NCBI RefSeq assembly: GCF_900106525.1
Contig: NZ_FNOG01000009.1
Span: forward strand, 169,510-233,509
Source of the DNA: Lysobacter enzymogenes
Lineage (GTDB): Bacteria; Pseudomonadota; Gammaproteobacteria; Xanthomonadales; Xanthomonadaceae
Length of the DNA stretch: 64,000 nucleotides
Reading direction: 5' to 3'
Made by a program: the position numbers and the translations under genes. The notes below the pieces were generated by a model. The model was not told the origin of the DNA, ran no database searches, and was given only the letters and a program-made list of their open reading frames with translations. Below, in pieces: positions 18,330 to 26,936 of this stretch (the stretch's first letter is position 1; every line of letters begins with the position of its first letter).

Positions 18330-18340
18330 CCGCCCGCGCG

Positions 18341-19099
18341 ATGGGCGGCGACCGGCGCGAACAGATCGTCCGCGGTCCCGTTGCCCGGCTCGCGCTGAGC
18401 GCAGCGCTGGCCGCCGCGAGCGCGCCGGCGCTCGCGGCCGGGCTGCAGGTCACCCCGACCAGCCTGACCCTGGCCCACGATCGCCCGGCCGACGCGCTGT
18501 GGCTCAGCAACACCGGCCCGGCCACGCTGCGCGCGCAGGTGCGGGTGTTCCGCTGGAGTCAGGCCGACGGCCAGGAACGGCTCGATCCCGACCCGGGCCT
18601 GGCGATCAGCCCGCCGATGCTGGAACTCGCCCCAGGCGCGCGCCAGTTGGTGCGGGTGATCCGGCTCGGCGCCCCACCCGAACGCGAGGGCGCCTACCGC
18701 CTGATCGTCGACGAACTGCCGACCGCGCAAACGCCGGCGCCGCCGGGCCTGCAGTTCGTGCTGCGCTATTCGGTGCCGGTGTTCCTGGCCCCGGCCGGCG
18801 GCGCGTCCGGCGCGCCGCGGCTGCGCGCGCAGTTCCAGTTCGAAGGCGAGCGGCCGTGGCTGGCGGTGGACAACCGCGGCGACCGCCGCGCGCAGTTGGC
18901 CGACGTGGCTTTCGTCGACGCGCAAGGCCGGCGCCACCCGCTCGCGCCCGGCCTGCTCGGCTACGCCCTGGCCGGCCAGCGCATGCGCTGGCCGCTGCAG
19001 ACGGCGGCCGAACCGCTGCACGGCGCGGGCGAGCTCAAAGCGAGGATCAATGGCGAACCCACCGAGCAGGCGCTGGCGCTGGACCCGCCGGCTCGCTGA
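18341..19099 (+). CDS. Periplasmic pilus chaperone, CsuC-like
   Basis: The 252-residue product has a signal peptide ending near ALAAG and the two Ig-like domains of a pilus chaperone. The N-terminal domain has LQVTPTSLTLAHDRPADALWLSNTG and ISPPMLELAPGARQLVRVIRL, the family's subunit-binding edge. It caps pilin subunits in the periplasm and hands them to the usher. The last 50 bases overlap the usher gene in another frame, so translation is coupled. The start is 11 bases after the pilin stop; an upstream ribosome site is not obvious. Confidence 0.9.
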   Translation: MGGDRREQIVRGPVARLALSAALAAASAPALAAGLQVTPTSLTLAHDRPADALWLSNTGPATLRAQVRVFRWSQADGQERLDPDPGLAISPPMLELAPGARQLVRVIRLGAPPEREGAYRLIVDELPTAQTPAPPGLQFVLRYSVPVFLAPAGGASGAPRLRAQFQFEGERPWLAVDNRGDRRAQLADVAFVDAQGRRHPLAPGLLGYALAGQRMRWPLQTAAEPLHGAGELKARINGEPTEQALALDPPAR

Positions 19100-21464
19100 A
19101 GCCATGCCGGCCGGCCTGCTCCTGGCGTCGCAGTTCGGCCGCGCGGCCGAACCGCCACGGCCGCCGACGGTGCCGGCCGTGCCCGGCGTGCATGCGGCCG
19201 CGGCCGCCGCCAGCGCGGCGAACATGGCGCTGTACCTGGAAGTCAGCCTCAACCAGACCGCCTACGGCCCGCCGCAACCGTTCGAACTGCGCGACGGCCG
19301 GCTCTACGCCAGCGTCGCCACCTTGCGCGCGATCGGCTTCGCCCTGACCGATCGCGACAGCGGCGACATCCTCGCGCCCGATGCACTGCCCGGGGTGAGC
19401 GTGCGCTTCGACCCGGCGCAACAGCGCGCGGCCATCGACGCGCCGCTGTCGCTGCTGGACCTGCAAGTCAGCCGCCTCAACGCGCCCGGCGCCGACGTGC
19501 CGCGCGCCACCGCCTCGCCCGGCCTGCTGCTCAACTACGACCTCTACGCCAGCCGCGACGACCGCAGCGACAACGCCACCGCGTTCTTCGAGGCGCGCGC
19601 GTTCGGCTTCGGCGACGGCGTCTTCAGCCAGACCGGGGTGATCCGCCACTACCGCGACGACGGCGCGCCGCGGCGCACCGATTCGGTCCGCCTGGACACC
19701 AGCTGGCGCTGGTCGAAACCCGAATCGATGTTCGCCGTCGCCGTCGGCGACGTGATCAGCGGCCAACTCGACTGGACCCGCCCGCTGCGCCTGGGCGGCG
19801 TGCGCTTCGGCCGCGACTTCGGCCTGCAGCCGTATCGCATCACCACGCCGCTGCCCACGCTGGTCGGCGAAGTCGCGGTGCCTTCGGCGGTGGATCTGTA
19901 CGTCAACGGCCTGCGCCAATACAGCGGCGACGTCGCGCCGGGCCCGTTCCAGCTCACCACCGTGCCCGGCATCACCGGCGCCGGCAGCGCGCAGTTGGTG
20001 GTCACCGATGCGTTCGGCCGCGTGCGCACCATCGACTTCCCGTTCTACGCCGCGCAGCAACTGTTGGCCAAAGGCCTGTCGGACTGGTCGGTGAGCCTGG
20101 GCGTGGCGCGCGAAAGCTACGCGCTGCGTTCGTTCGATTACGGCCACGACCCCCTGCTCAGCGCCGATCTGCGTTACGGCGTCAGCGACCGCCTGACCGT
20201 TCAGGCCCACGGCGAAGGCGGCGACGGCGTGGTCAACGCCGGCGCCGGCGCGGCCTGGCTGCTCGGCCAGGCCGGCGTGTTCGGCGCCTCGCTGAGCCAC
20301 GGCCGCGACGGCGCCGATGCCGGCTGGCAATACACCGCCAGCTACAACTGGAGCAACGGCCGCTTCAACTTCACCGCCGACACCCAGCGCACCCACGGCG
20401 ATTACCACGACCTCGCCTCGCGCTACGGCCTGGGCGCGCCGCGGGTCAGCGAACGCGCGACGGTCGGCTGGAGCGACGCGCGCATCGGCAGCCTCGGCCT
20501 GAGCTACGTGCGCCTGCTCTATCGCGGGCAAGCGCCGGCGCGCTACGCCGGCGCGACCTGGAGCCGCAACCTCGGTACCCGCGCCGCGCTGAGCCTGTCG
20601 TACAACCAGAACCTCGAGCGCAGCCGCGACCGCACCGTCTATCTCGGCTTCAACCTCAACCTGCAGCCCGATCCGGCGCGCCCCGGCACCCAGCTCAGCG
20701 TGTCGGCGCAGCGCGCCGGCGGGCTCGACCAGGGCGCGATCGAACTCACCCGGCCGGTGCCCGGCGACGGCGGTTTCGGTTGGCGCCTGCAGGCGCGCGG
20801 CGGCGACGGCGAGGAAGGCGGCCTGGCCGAAGCGGCGTGGCTGACCGACGCGGGCCGCTTCAACCTCGGCTACGCGCGGCAAGGCTCGCGCGATTACGGC
20901 TACGCCAGCGCCAGCGGCGCGCTGGTGTGGATGGGCGGCCACGGCTTCGCCGCGCGCAGCGTCAGCGATGCGTTCGCGGTGGTGTCCACCGGCGTGCCCG
21001 GCGTGCCGGTGCTGCTGGAGAACCGCCCGTTCGGCCGCACCGACGCCTCCGGCGCGCTGCTGGTGACGCCGCTCAACGCCTGGCAACGCAACCGCATCGG
21101 CATCGACCCGATGGAACTGCCGGCCGACACGCGCCTGGACCGGGTCGAAACCCTGGCCACGCCGCGCGACCGCTCCGGCACCGTGGTGCGCTTCTCGATC
21201 GAGAAGATCCGCGCCGCGGTGCTGATCCTGCGCGACGCCGCCGGCGCGCCGCTGCCGCTGGGCAGCGCCGTGCTCAGCGGCAACGGCGAGCGCGCGACGG
21301 TCGGCTACGACGGCGAGACGTATCTGGAAAAACTGCTCGAACGCAACGAGCTGCGGGTGAACGCAGCGGAGGGCGAATGCGTCGTGCGCTTCGACTACCC
21401 CGCCGACGCACAAGGCATCGCCCGGATCGGCCCGCTGACCTGCGCGCGCGAGGCGGCGCGATGA
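19050..21464 (+). CDS. Outer-membrane usher, CsuD-like
   Basis: The 804-residue product is a fimbrial usher: an N-terminal domain (LYLEVSLNQTAYG, FELRDGRLYASVATLRAIGF), a central beta-barrel with a plug (PSAVDLYVNGLRQYSGDVAP, PGPFQLTTVPGITGAGSAQL), and C-terminal domains (FAVVSTGVPGVPVLLENR). Archaic ushers run about 800 residues, as here. The ATG at 19050 lies inside the chaperone gene and has GAGG before it; a second ATG at 19104, just after the chaperone stop, would give a shorter signal peptide and cannot be excluded. The stop overlaps the next ATG (ATGA). Confidence 0.93.
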   Translation: MANPPSRRWRWTRRLAEAMPAGLLLASQFGRAAEPPRPPTVPAVPGVHAAAAAASAANMALYLEVSLNQTAYGPPQPFELRDGRLYASVATLRAIGFALTDRDSGDILAPDALPGVSVRFDPAQQRAAIDAPLSLLDLQVSRLNAPGADVPRATASPGLLLNYDLYASRDDRSDNATAFFEARAFGFGDGVFSQTGVIRHYRDDGAPRRTDSVRLDTSWRWSKPESMFAVAVGDVISGQLDWTRPLRLGGVRFGRDFGLQPYRITTPLPTLVGEVAVPSAVDLYVNGLRQYSGDVAPGPFQLTTVPGITGAGSAQLVVTDAFGRVRTIDFPFYAAQQLLAKGLSDWSVSLGVARESYALRSFDYGHDPLLSADLRYGVSDRLTVQAHGEGGDGVVNAGAGAAWLLGQAGVFGASLSHGRDGADAGWQYTASYNWSNGRFNFTADTQRTHGDYHDLASRYGLGAPRVSERATVGWSDARIGSLGLSYVRLLYRGQAPARYAGATWSRNLGTRAALSLSYNQNLERSRDRTVYLGFNLNLQPDPARPGTQLSVSAQRAGGLDQGAIELTRPVPGDGGFGWRLQARGGDGEEGGLAEAAWLTDAGRFNLGYARQGSRDYGYASASGALVWMGGHGFAARSVSDAFAVVSTGVPGVPVLLENRPFGRTDASGALLVTPLNAWQRNRIGIDPMELPADTRLDRVETLATPRDRSGTVVRFSIEKIRAAVLILRDAAGAPLPLGSAVLSGNGERATVGYDGETYLEKLLERNELRVNAAEGECVVRFDYPADAQGIARIGPLTCAREAAR

Positions 21465-22480
21465 ACGCGCGCCTTGCGCTGCTGCGCGGCCTGCTGGCGC
21501 TGCTCGCCGCGCTGGCTTTGTGCGCGCCGGCGCAGGCGGCGACCTCGTGCACGGCGAGCATGACCAACCTGACCTTCGCCGCGACCACCGGCGCGGTCAC
21601 CGACGCCACCGCCACCCTCACCGTCACCTGCACCACCGGCGCGCTGTCGTTGCTGGCCAAGGCGCGGGTCAACATGTGCGTGAGCATCTTCAGCGGCACC
21701 GACGGCGGCGGCACGCTGGCGCCGCGGCGCATGATCAACGGCTTCTCCGACCCGCTGCAGATGCAGCTGTACACCGACGGCGCGCGCAGCCAGATCTGGG
21801 GCGCGCGCGGCAACGCCACCGTACCCAACTTCCTGCCGCTGCAGTTCGACTACGACGTGCCGCTGCTCGGCGGCAGCCAGACCCTCACCGCGACGCTGTA
21901 CGGCCGCATCCCCGCGCAGACCGCGCTCAATGCCGGCAGCTACGCCAACCGCTTCACCGGCGCAGCCGACACCAAGATCGAATTCCAGTTCGCCGAAGCA
22001 TTGCTGGGCACCCCGCCGATGCCGGCCTCGTGCATCAGCGGCGGCAGCACCGGCACGGCGAGCACGTTCCCATTCACCGTCTCCGGCTCGGTGCCCAACA
22101 CCTGCACGCTGAGCCCCAAGCCGGTGCCCGACCTCGCCTTCGGCAGCGTGCCGGGCCGCATCCTCAGCAACGTCGACCGCACCACCGCGATCAGCCTGAC
22201 CTGCACCGGCCGCACCGCCTGGCAACTCGGCATCGGCAACGGCCTCAACGCCAGCGGCACGATCCGGCGCATGATCGGCCCCGGCGGCCAGTTCGTGCCC
22301 TACGAGCTGTACCGCGACAGCGGCCGCAGCCAACGCTGGGGCACGACCCTGGGCACCGACACGGTCGCCGGCACCGGCACGGGCACAGCGCAATCGCAAA
22401 CCGTGTACGGCCGCGTAGCGCCGCAAGTGGCGACGCCCGGCAGCTACAGCGACACCGTCATCGTGACCGTCACCTACTGA
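21461..22480 (+). CDS. Two-domain spore coat U protein, CsuE-like tip adhesin
   Basis: The 339-residue product has a signal peptide (cleavage near AQAATS, residue 26) and two SCPU domains. The first spans about residues 28-185 (CTASMTNLTFAATTGAVTD to SYANRFTGA); the second about 195-339, ending in the donor-type strand GSYSDTVIVTVTY, much like the major pilin. In Acinetobacter Csu pili the two-domain subunit CsuE forms the tip and binds surfaces. Here one gene of this type ends the operon, so the minor subunits CsuA and CsuB of Acinetobacter are missing. Confidence 0.88.
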   Translation: MNARLALLRGLLALLAALALCAPAQAATSCTASMTNLTFAATTGAVTDATATLTVTCTTGALSLLAKARVNMCVSIFSGTDGGGTLAPRRMINGFSDPLQMQLYTDGARSQIWGARGNATVPNFLPLQFDYDVPLLGGSQTLTATLYGRIPAQTALNAGSYANRFTGAADTKIEFQFAEALLGTPPMPASCISGGSTGTASTFPFTVSGSVPNTCTLSPKPVPDLAFGSVPGRILSNVDRTTAISLTCTGRTAWQLGIGNGLNASGTIRRMIGPGGQFVPYELYRDSGRSQRWGTTLGTDTVAGTGTGTAQSQTVYGRVAPQVATPGSYSDTVIVTVTY

Positions 22481-22775
22481 CGCCCCCGCATGGCCTACCT
22501 GTAGGAGCGGCGCAAGCCGCGACCGCGCCAATGCCGTTGCGACGAAACCATCCGCAACACCGCGAACCGCACGAGCAATCAAAAGCCCCTCGCCTGCGCG
22601 TGGCGATTTTTTGTCCAGCAGTCATCTACTGACTCAGCCGCACGGCCTACCTGTAGGAGCGGCGCAAGCCGCGACCGCGCCAATTCCGTTGCGACGAGAC
22701 CATCCGCAATACGGTGAACCGCACGCGCAATCAAAAACCCCGCGTCTGCGCGTGGCGATATTTTGTCCAGCGTTC
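22472..22775 (+). repeat. Tandem 152-base duplication after the pilus operon
   Basis: Two diverged copies (about 22472-22623 and 22624-22775) each contain the TACTGA end of the tip gene, a family A REP (22501 and 22653), and a small hairpin before a T-run. An inverted family A REP at 22791-22821 follows. The copies differ by scattered substitutions, so the duplication is not recent. Together with the terminators this fills the gap 22481-23037, where no gene was found. Confidence 0.8.
22586..22612 (+). terminator. Likely terminator of the pilus operon
   Basis: A short stem TCGCC/GGCGA (22590-22594 and 22602-22606) is followed by six T. It lies about 110 bases after the tip-adhesin stop. A second copy with a slightly broken T-run (GATATTTTG) lies about 152 bases further on within the duplicated unit. 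The stem is short, so strength is moderate. Confidence 0.55.
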
Positions 22776-22842
22776 GCCGTAAGCGATGTATCGCGGTCGC
22801 GGCTCGCGCCGCTCCTACAGGAAGCCGACGAAACATCGCCGC

Positions 22843-22874
22843 TAAAAAAGAAAAAGGAGGCGCGAGGCCTCCTT
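22843..22874 (-). terminator. Terminator downstream of the acid phosphatase gene
   Basis: An 8-base stem AAGGAGGC/GCCTCCTT (22854-22861 and 22867-22874) with a 5-base loop is followed, on the minus strand, by a T-rich run interrupted by one C (22843-22855). It lies about 165 bases past the stop of the phosphatase gene, which reads toward it. Confidence 0.8.
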
Positions 22875-23037
22875 CAAAACCGGCTTGCGCCGGAGAGTAC
22901 GAGTTGTGGCATGGCCCCGGCCGCAGCCGGGATGCAAGCAGACTAACGCCGGGATCAAGTTAATGCAATACCTGAAGTATTGCGATGTAACTTATTGATT
23001 TAAATAAACAGAATGTCGCCGAAGCAGCTGAGACGCC

Positions 23038-23970
23038 TTACGGCGCCACATCCAGCGCGCGGCGCTTGGCCTCGCGCCGCGCCTCGCGCGACTGGCTGTA
23101 GTCGTTGTTGAAGGTCATCGCTTCCCACGAGCCGTAGCTCGGGTTCGGCAGCATCCACCAACGCTCGCCGAACCAATCGTGGTACTGCTGCAACAGCGCG
23201 TCGCGGCCTTCCGGCGTGTTCGCCACCACCTGCACGAAGTCGCCGAGCTGATCGCCGAACTGCATCAGCACGCGGTACTTCTTGCCGGCCAACAGGCGAC
23301 GGCAGTTCTTCTCGCTGCCGTTCTGCTCGCAGCCGTCGACCACCGTGCCCAGGCCGAGGAACACTTCGTCGTCGGCGACCGGCAAACCGACGCTGCGCAG
23401 GTTGGCCAGCGTCGCGTCCTTCAGGTGCACCGCGCGGTTGGACAGATAAATGATCGTCACGCCCTTGGCCTGCGCGGCCTTGGCGAACTCGACCACGCCG
23501 GGGATCGGCTTGGCCTTCTTCTCCGCCACCCACGCGTCCCAGGTGACTTCGTCGTATTCCTTGCCGTCGCGCACCAGGCGCGCCTGGTAGGGCGAGTTGT
23601 CGAGCACGGTCTCGTCGACGTCCATCACCACCGCCGGCTTGAGGCCCTTGGCGGCGTTGCCGCGCTCCTCCGGCACCAGCGCGTCCCAGTTGGGCTGCTT
23701 GAGCGCGGCGTCGAGCTTGTCGGCGGCGGCGCGATAGATGGTCTCGGCGCTGGCGCGGTATTCGACCGAACGCTGCATCCACAGCACGGCGTTGAGGTTG
23801 TCGTCGGCGCCGCTCGGCTTGGCGACGGCGGGCGCCGGCGCGGCGGGCTGGGCGGCGGCATCGGCGGCATCGGCGGCAGGCGCGGCGGCGGCCGGCTGGC
23901 CCGGCTGCGGCTTGCACGCGGCCAGCGCCAGCGCGCAGGCCAGGACGGTAAGAGGGGCGCGGATTCGCAT
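23038..23970 (-). CDS. 5'-nucleotidase / acid phosphatase lipoprotein, e(P4) family
   Basis: The 310-residue product has a lipoprotein signal (LALAAC, Cys about residue 19), an Ala/Pro-rich linker and a HAD-type class C acid phosphatase domain from about residue 55. The nucleophile motif is VVMDVDETVLDNS, followed by TWDAWVAEKKAKPIPG and the second motif TIIYLSNRAVHLK. The domain closes with MQFGDQLGDF and WWMLPNPSYGSWE. The e(P4) proteins sit in the outer membrane and dephosphorylate nucleotides (for example NMN) for uptake. A terminator lies downstream. Confidence 0.92.
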   Translation of the reverse strand: MRIRAPLTVLACALALAACKPQPGQPAAAAPAADAADAAAQPAAPAPAVAKPSGADDNLNAVLWMQRSVEYRASAETIYRAAADKLDAALKQPNWDALVPEERGNAAKGLKPAVVMDVDETVLDNSPYQARLVRDGKEYDEVTWDAWVAEKKAKPIPGVVEFAKAAQAKGVTIIYLSNRAVHLKDATLANLRSVGLPVADDEVFLGLGTVVDGCEQNGSEKNCRRLLAGKKYRVLMQFGDQLGDFVQVVANTPEGRDALLQQYHDWFGERWWMLPNPSYGSWEAMTFNNDYSQSREARREAKRRALDVAP

Positions 23971-24027
23971 GCGCTGAGGGTCCGAAGGAAAGGCGGGGAG
24001 TTTAGGCCGCGGCGCGAAAGCGTGTCG

Positions 24028-24234
24028 AATGCCGCGCCGTTCATTGAAGCGGCTTGGGCCGATCCTGCCGCTCCGGCCGGCCCGACCCGGCGCGCGATCC
24101 TGGCCCGGCTCGCGCTCGGCGATGTCTCGATGAACGGGCGGGTCGGAACGTTCGCGGTGAGCGAACCGGCGATCGCCCGGCGCCTCGAAATGCTCGACGC
24201 CGCCAGCCGCGAGATCCGCGGCGGCGTGGCGTAA
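24028..24234 (+). pseudogene. Remnant of an ArsR-family regulator
   Basis: In one frame the sequence reads DPAAPAGPTRRAILARLALG, then GDVSMN and FAVSEPAIARRLEMLDAA, which is the winged-helix signature of ArsR regulators (DPTRRAIL..L..G..SV..LA..F..S.PAISRHL..L..AG). It has no good start, carries an insertion between DP and PTRRAIL, lacks the expected ELA and H residues and stops right after the recognition helix. It fills most of the 340-base gap 23971-24310. A decayed gene is the simplest reading; it is inference from motif similarity alone. Confidence 0.5.
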
Positions 24235-24310
24235 TTGGCGATGGAAACCGGCATGGATCAGCGCCACGACGTACTGGAGGCATCGCTGGTCGAGCGTTAG
24301 GAAGCCTGTG

Positions 24311-24889
24311 TCACAGCGCGTCGGCGTCCGCATCGGAACGCCGCCGGCGCGCGCGTCGCAGCGCCAGCTCGGTGCCGTTCGCCGTGCACTCGGCGATCAC
24401 CGCATCCGCCCAGGCCTGCGTCACCAGATAGCTGCTGCCGCTGACCTCCGCCTCGGTCGCGCGCACACCCTCATCGAGATCGATGCGCGCCTTGGTCCGA
24501 TACCAACCCAGCGCAAGCGAGTCGTGGCGGTAGCCTGGATCGGCGCAGCCGTCGCGGTTCAACGACACCAGCAGGATCGCGCGCTGCCGCGGCCAGTACA
24601 CGCGCACGAACGAACTCCCGTCCTCGGCGGTGGTGACCACGCGGCCGATGTGCAGGACATGGCGGCCGGCCGCGCCCTGGTCGTCGACGATCTGCTGCAG
24701 CAGCGAGGCCAGGCACGGCCAGTCCGGATGCGCGCGCGGCTGCGAAAGACTGGCGCCGGGCGGCGTGTATCCCTCGGGTTCGTCGGCCAGCGCGCACGGC
24801 GCGGCCGCGAGCCACAGCGCCAGCGAAACACTCGCCGCGCGCGCCCATGCCGCGCGCGCGCGTTGCGACGGCCCCACCCGTCGGCTCAT
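24311..24889 (-). CDS. Exported protein of unknown function
   Basis: The 192-residue product has a signal peptide (VSLALWLAAAPCALADE, cleavage near residue 36) and a small periplasmic domain with DWPCLASLLQQIVDD, VLHIGRVVTTAEDGSSFVRV, and CADPGYRHDSLALGWYRTKA. Two or three cysteines could pair. I recognise no family. The ATG overlaps the stop of the RidA-like gene (ATGA), so the two are co-translated, suggesting a shared periplasmic role. The C-terminus is a basic/acidic tail of low complexity. Confidence 0.65.
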   Translation of the reverse strand: MSRRVGPSQRARAAWARAASVSLALWLAAAPCALADEPEGYTPPGASLSQPRAHPDWPCLASLLQQIVDDQGAAGRHVLHIGRVVTTAEDGSSFVRVYWPRQRAILLVSLNRDGCADPGYRHDSLALGWYRTKARIDLDEGVRATEAEVSGSSYLVTQAWADAVIAECTANGTELALRRARRRRSDADADAL

Positions 24890-25356
24890 CGCGCCTTGCC
24901 CGTCTTGCGCGGCGCCTGCGCGATGCACTCCACCTCGACCTTGGCGCCCAGCGCCAGGCCCGAAGCGGCCAGCGCGCTGCGCGCCGGGAACGGCGCGCTG
25001 AAACGCTTGCGGTAGACCTCGTTGAACGCCGGCCAATCGGCGATGTCGGCCAGGAACACCGTGCACTTGACCACGTCGCGCATCGACGCGCCGTGGCGCT
25101 CGAGCACGCTGCGGATGTTGCTCAATGTCTGCTCGGCTTCCGGCCCGATCCCGCCTTTGGCCAAGGCGTTGTCGGCACCCGGCACGGTGCCGATCTGGCC
25201 CGACAGGAACAACAAGTCGCCGCTGCGCACCGCTTCGGAGAACGGCAGCTTGGCCGCGGCCGGATCGGGCGAGCTCAGAAACTCGGGGCGCTCGCCGGCA
25301 TGCGCGGCGGCGGCAAAACACAGGCCCAACACAGTCGCAGCAGCAAACCGACGCAT
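24886..25356 (-). CDS. Exported RidA-family protein
   Basis: The 156-residue product has a signal peptide (AAATVLGLCFAAAAHAGE) followed by a complete RidA/YjgF domain. Segments are FSEAVRSGDLLFLSGQIG, EAEQTLSNIRSVLERHGAS, VVKCTVFLADIADWPAFNEVY and the C-terminal GAKVEVECIAQA. RidA proteins deaminate reactive enamines and imines; the catalytic Arg of true RidA lies in a PxRS motif, here PARSALA, so it may be active. A periplasmic location is unusual compared with cytoplasmic RidA. The start codon is preceded by AAGGA; an ATG five codons upstream is an alternative. Confidence 0.85.
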   Translation of the reverse strand: MRRFAAATVLGLCFAAAAHAGERPEFLSSPDPAAAKLPFSEAVRSGDLLFLSGQIGTVPGADNALAKGGIGPEAEQTLSNIRSVLERHGASMRDVVKCTVFLADIADWPAFNEVYRKRFSAPFPARSALAASGLALGAKVEVECIAQAPRKTGKAR

Positions 25357-25424
25357 GATCCTTGCCCTCATCCAATGAAGTGGCCGGATCATCGGCCGCG
25401 GCGGCGCCGCTGGCAAGCGCGCGC

Positions 25425-25940
25425 TCAAGCCTCGCGCCGGTACAGCCAGAAATCGCGCGACGCCCCGCGCACCGCGCGCAGCCCCGGTTCCAGGCGCACG
25501 CGCCGGAACCCGCACTTGTCGAGCACGCGCTGGCTGGCCAGATTGCTGTCCAGCGCATATGCATCCACCCGCCGATACCCGCGGTCCTGGATGCCCCAAC
25601 GCGCCACCGCCGCGCAAGCCTCGCTGGCGATGCCGCGACCCCAATGCGCCGGATGCAGGTTGTAGGCGATCTCGCCGCCGCGCGGCTCGTCGAGCACGGT
25701 GTGGAAACCGACCGTGCCGACCAGTTCGTCGAGATCGTCGACGATGGCGAACAACGCCGGCGCATCTCGTTGGAACGGATTGGACGCGGCGATCTGCGGA
25801 TACAACACCTCGATGCCGTCCAGCGCCCAACTGGTGTGTTCGACCGCGCCGGGCAACGACAGATAGGCGAACCAGGCCGGCGCGTCGGCCATGGCGATGG
25901 GGCGCAAGTGCAGGCCGACGCGGGCGAGGGTCGGCATCAT
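25425..25940 (-). CDS. GNAT-family N-acetyltransferase, RimJ/RimL-like
   Basis: The 171-residue product has a GNAT fold of the RimJ/L subgroup: GLHLRPIAMADAPAWFAYLS at the start, the acetyl-CoA binding segment AHWGRGIASEACAAVARWG (residues about 100-118), and YALDSNLASQRVLDKCGFRR. Acceptor unknown. It begins with two Met codons. No operon partner: 68 bases separate it from the RidA gene on the same strand. Confidence 0.85.
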   Translation of the reverse strand: MMPTLARVGLHLRPIAMADAPAWFAYLSLPGAVEHTSWALDGIEVLYPQIAASNPFQRDAPALFAIVDDLDELVGTVGFHTVLDEPRGGEIAYNLHPAHWGRGIASEACAAVARWGIQDRGYRRVDAYALDSNLASQRVLDKCGFRRVRLEPGLRAVRGASRDFWLYRREA

Positions 25941-26443
25941 AAGAAAGCCCGCGGAACTGGATGGTTGGACGAGATCATTTGATTCTGGGATGCCTCGATT
26001 CTGTTTCGATCATGGCAGCTTTGTGGCTTCGAGCAATAAGCGTGATTTCTTTCGTGCGCATAAACCGCATGCGCAGGATGAGCGGGCTTGACTCGCGCTG
26101 ATTCGGGAGTTCACCCTGTCGCTCACAAGCCTATTGCGCCGATCCGATATAGGTATTGGCGCATGGCCACCTCTATAAGGACGTGCGTCAGCGGACGTTC
26201 TCAAGTTCTCGCCACATTAGATGATTGGCGAAGTTGCTTACACAGGCCCGACATGGACAGTGCATGCACTCATCGCATTCGACGCTCGGAAGGCGAAGCC
26301 GTCCCCATGAAGGGCGTTGCGCCATACGACGCAGAGGGCGACCTTCCCTCACGACTTCCAGCGGCTTCAGACACGTTCCGGAATGTAGAGTCCGAACGCA
26401 AAAGCGCTCCCTTGAACATGAGCAACTGCAGAGCGGCATAGCC
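25941..26443. other. Gene-free lower-GC region before the immunity array
   Basis: This 503-base stretch is visibly poorer in GC than the genome average. Short frames exist (one of 117 codons ending at 26441) but have no family resemblance, no ribosome site and no coding periodicity I can see. It probably contains the promoter of the array that follows. Its composition matches the array rather than the acetyltransferase on its left, so it likely marks one border of acquired DNA. Confidence 0.5.
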
Positions 26444-26899
26444 ATGTCCATCGACCCTGAACTTCAAGCCAAGATCGACGCACTCGAAGACGAGAGGCTC
26501 AAAGCCGAAATCATCGACGTACTGACAGGGCCGGGAAAGAAACGCGCGAGTGACGAAGCCATTTACGAAACCATGATTTCCGGCTACGAGATGGCCACAC
26601 AACAGCAGGCCCGATTGAGGAAATGGCGCGAAGACGAGGTCGCCGCGTTTTCCGCCTACTTCAAGGAAAGAAAACCAGAAGACTACGCTGAGTTCCTGAG
26701 ACAAGAACACGAGTTCAATGAGATTGAGTCCGGGCTCGCCTGGGGAGTTCGCCAGCTCATTTTGGAGTGGATGCCGGGCTTGGACTTGCGTGACTGCAGC
26801 GGACTGTTCAGTAAGTTTCGCGACTACTCCAAGTCTCAGGCGGCAGCATCGAACGCAATTGATGATCGCGAACCCACTTCAGCCAGCCGTCAACTGTGA
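26444..26899 (+). CDS. Putative cytoplasmic immunity protein, copy 1
   Basis: The 151-residue product has no signal peptide or membrane span. It starts MSIDPELQAKIDALEDERLK and shares with copies 2 and 3 a central block: QQARLRKW, DEV.AF..YF.E, EFLRQEHEFNEI and W.VRQLIL.WMP. The fold is predicted all-helical and acidic. The family is unknown to me. Being one of three tandem paralogues just upstream of a putative secreted nuclease, it is read as an immunity gene (inference). Its last 12 residues (from DDREPT) match sequence that is non-coding after the stop of copy 2, so its C-terminus differs in length from its relatives. Confidence 0.6.
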   Translation: MSIDPELQAKIDALEDERLKAEIIDVLTGPGKKRASDEAIYETMISGYEMATQQQARLRKWREDEVAAFSAYFKERKPEDYAEFLRQEHEFNEIESGLAWGVRQLILEWMPGLDLRDCSGLFSKFRDYSKSQAAASNAIDDREPTSASRQL

Positions 26900-26936
26900 T
26901 CTGATGTGAAACCTGCCGACTTCACAGAGCTAAGCC

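Noticed and set aside
26088..26441. 117-codon frame before the immunity array
   Set aside because: No ribosome site, no paralogy with the array and no codon bias like either the array or the genome.
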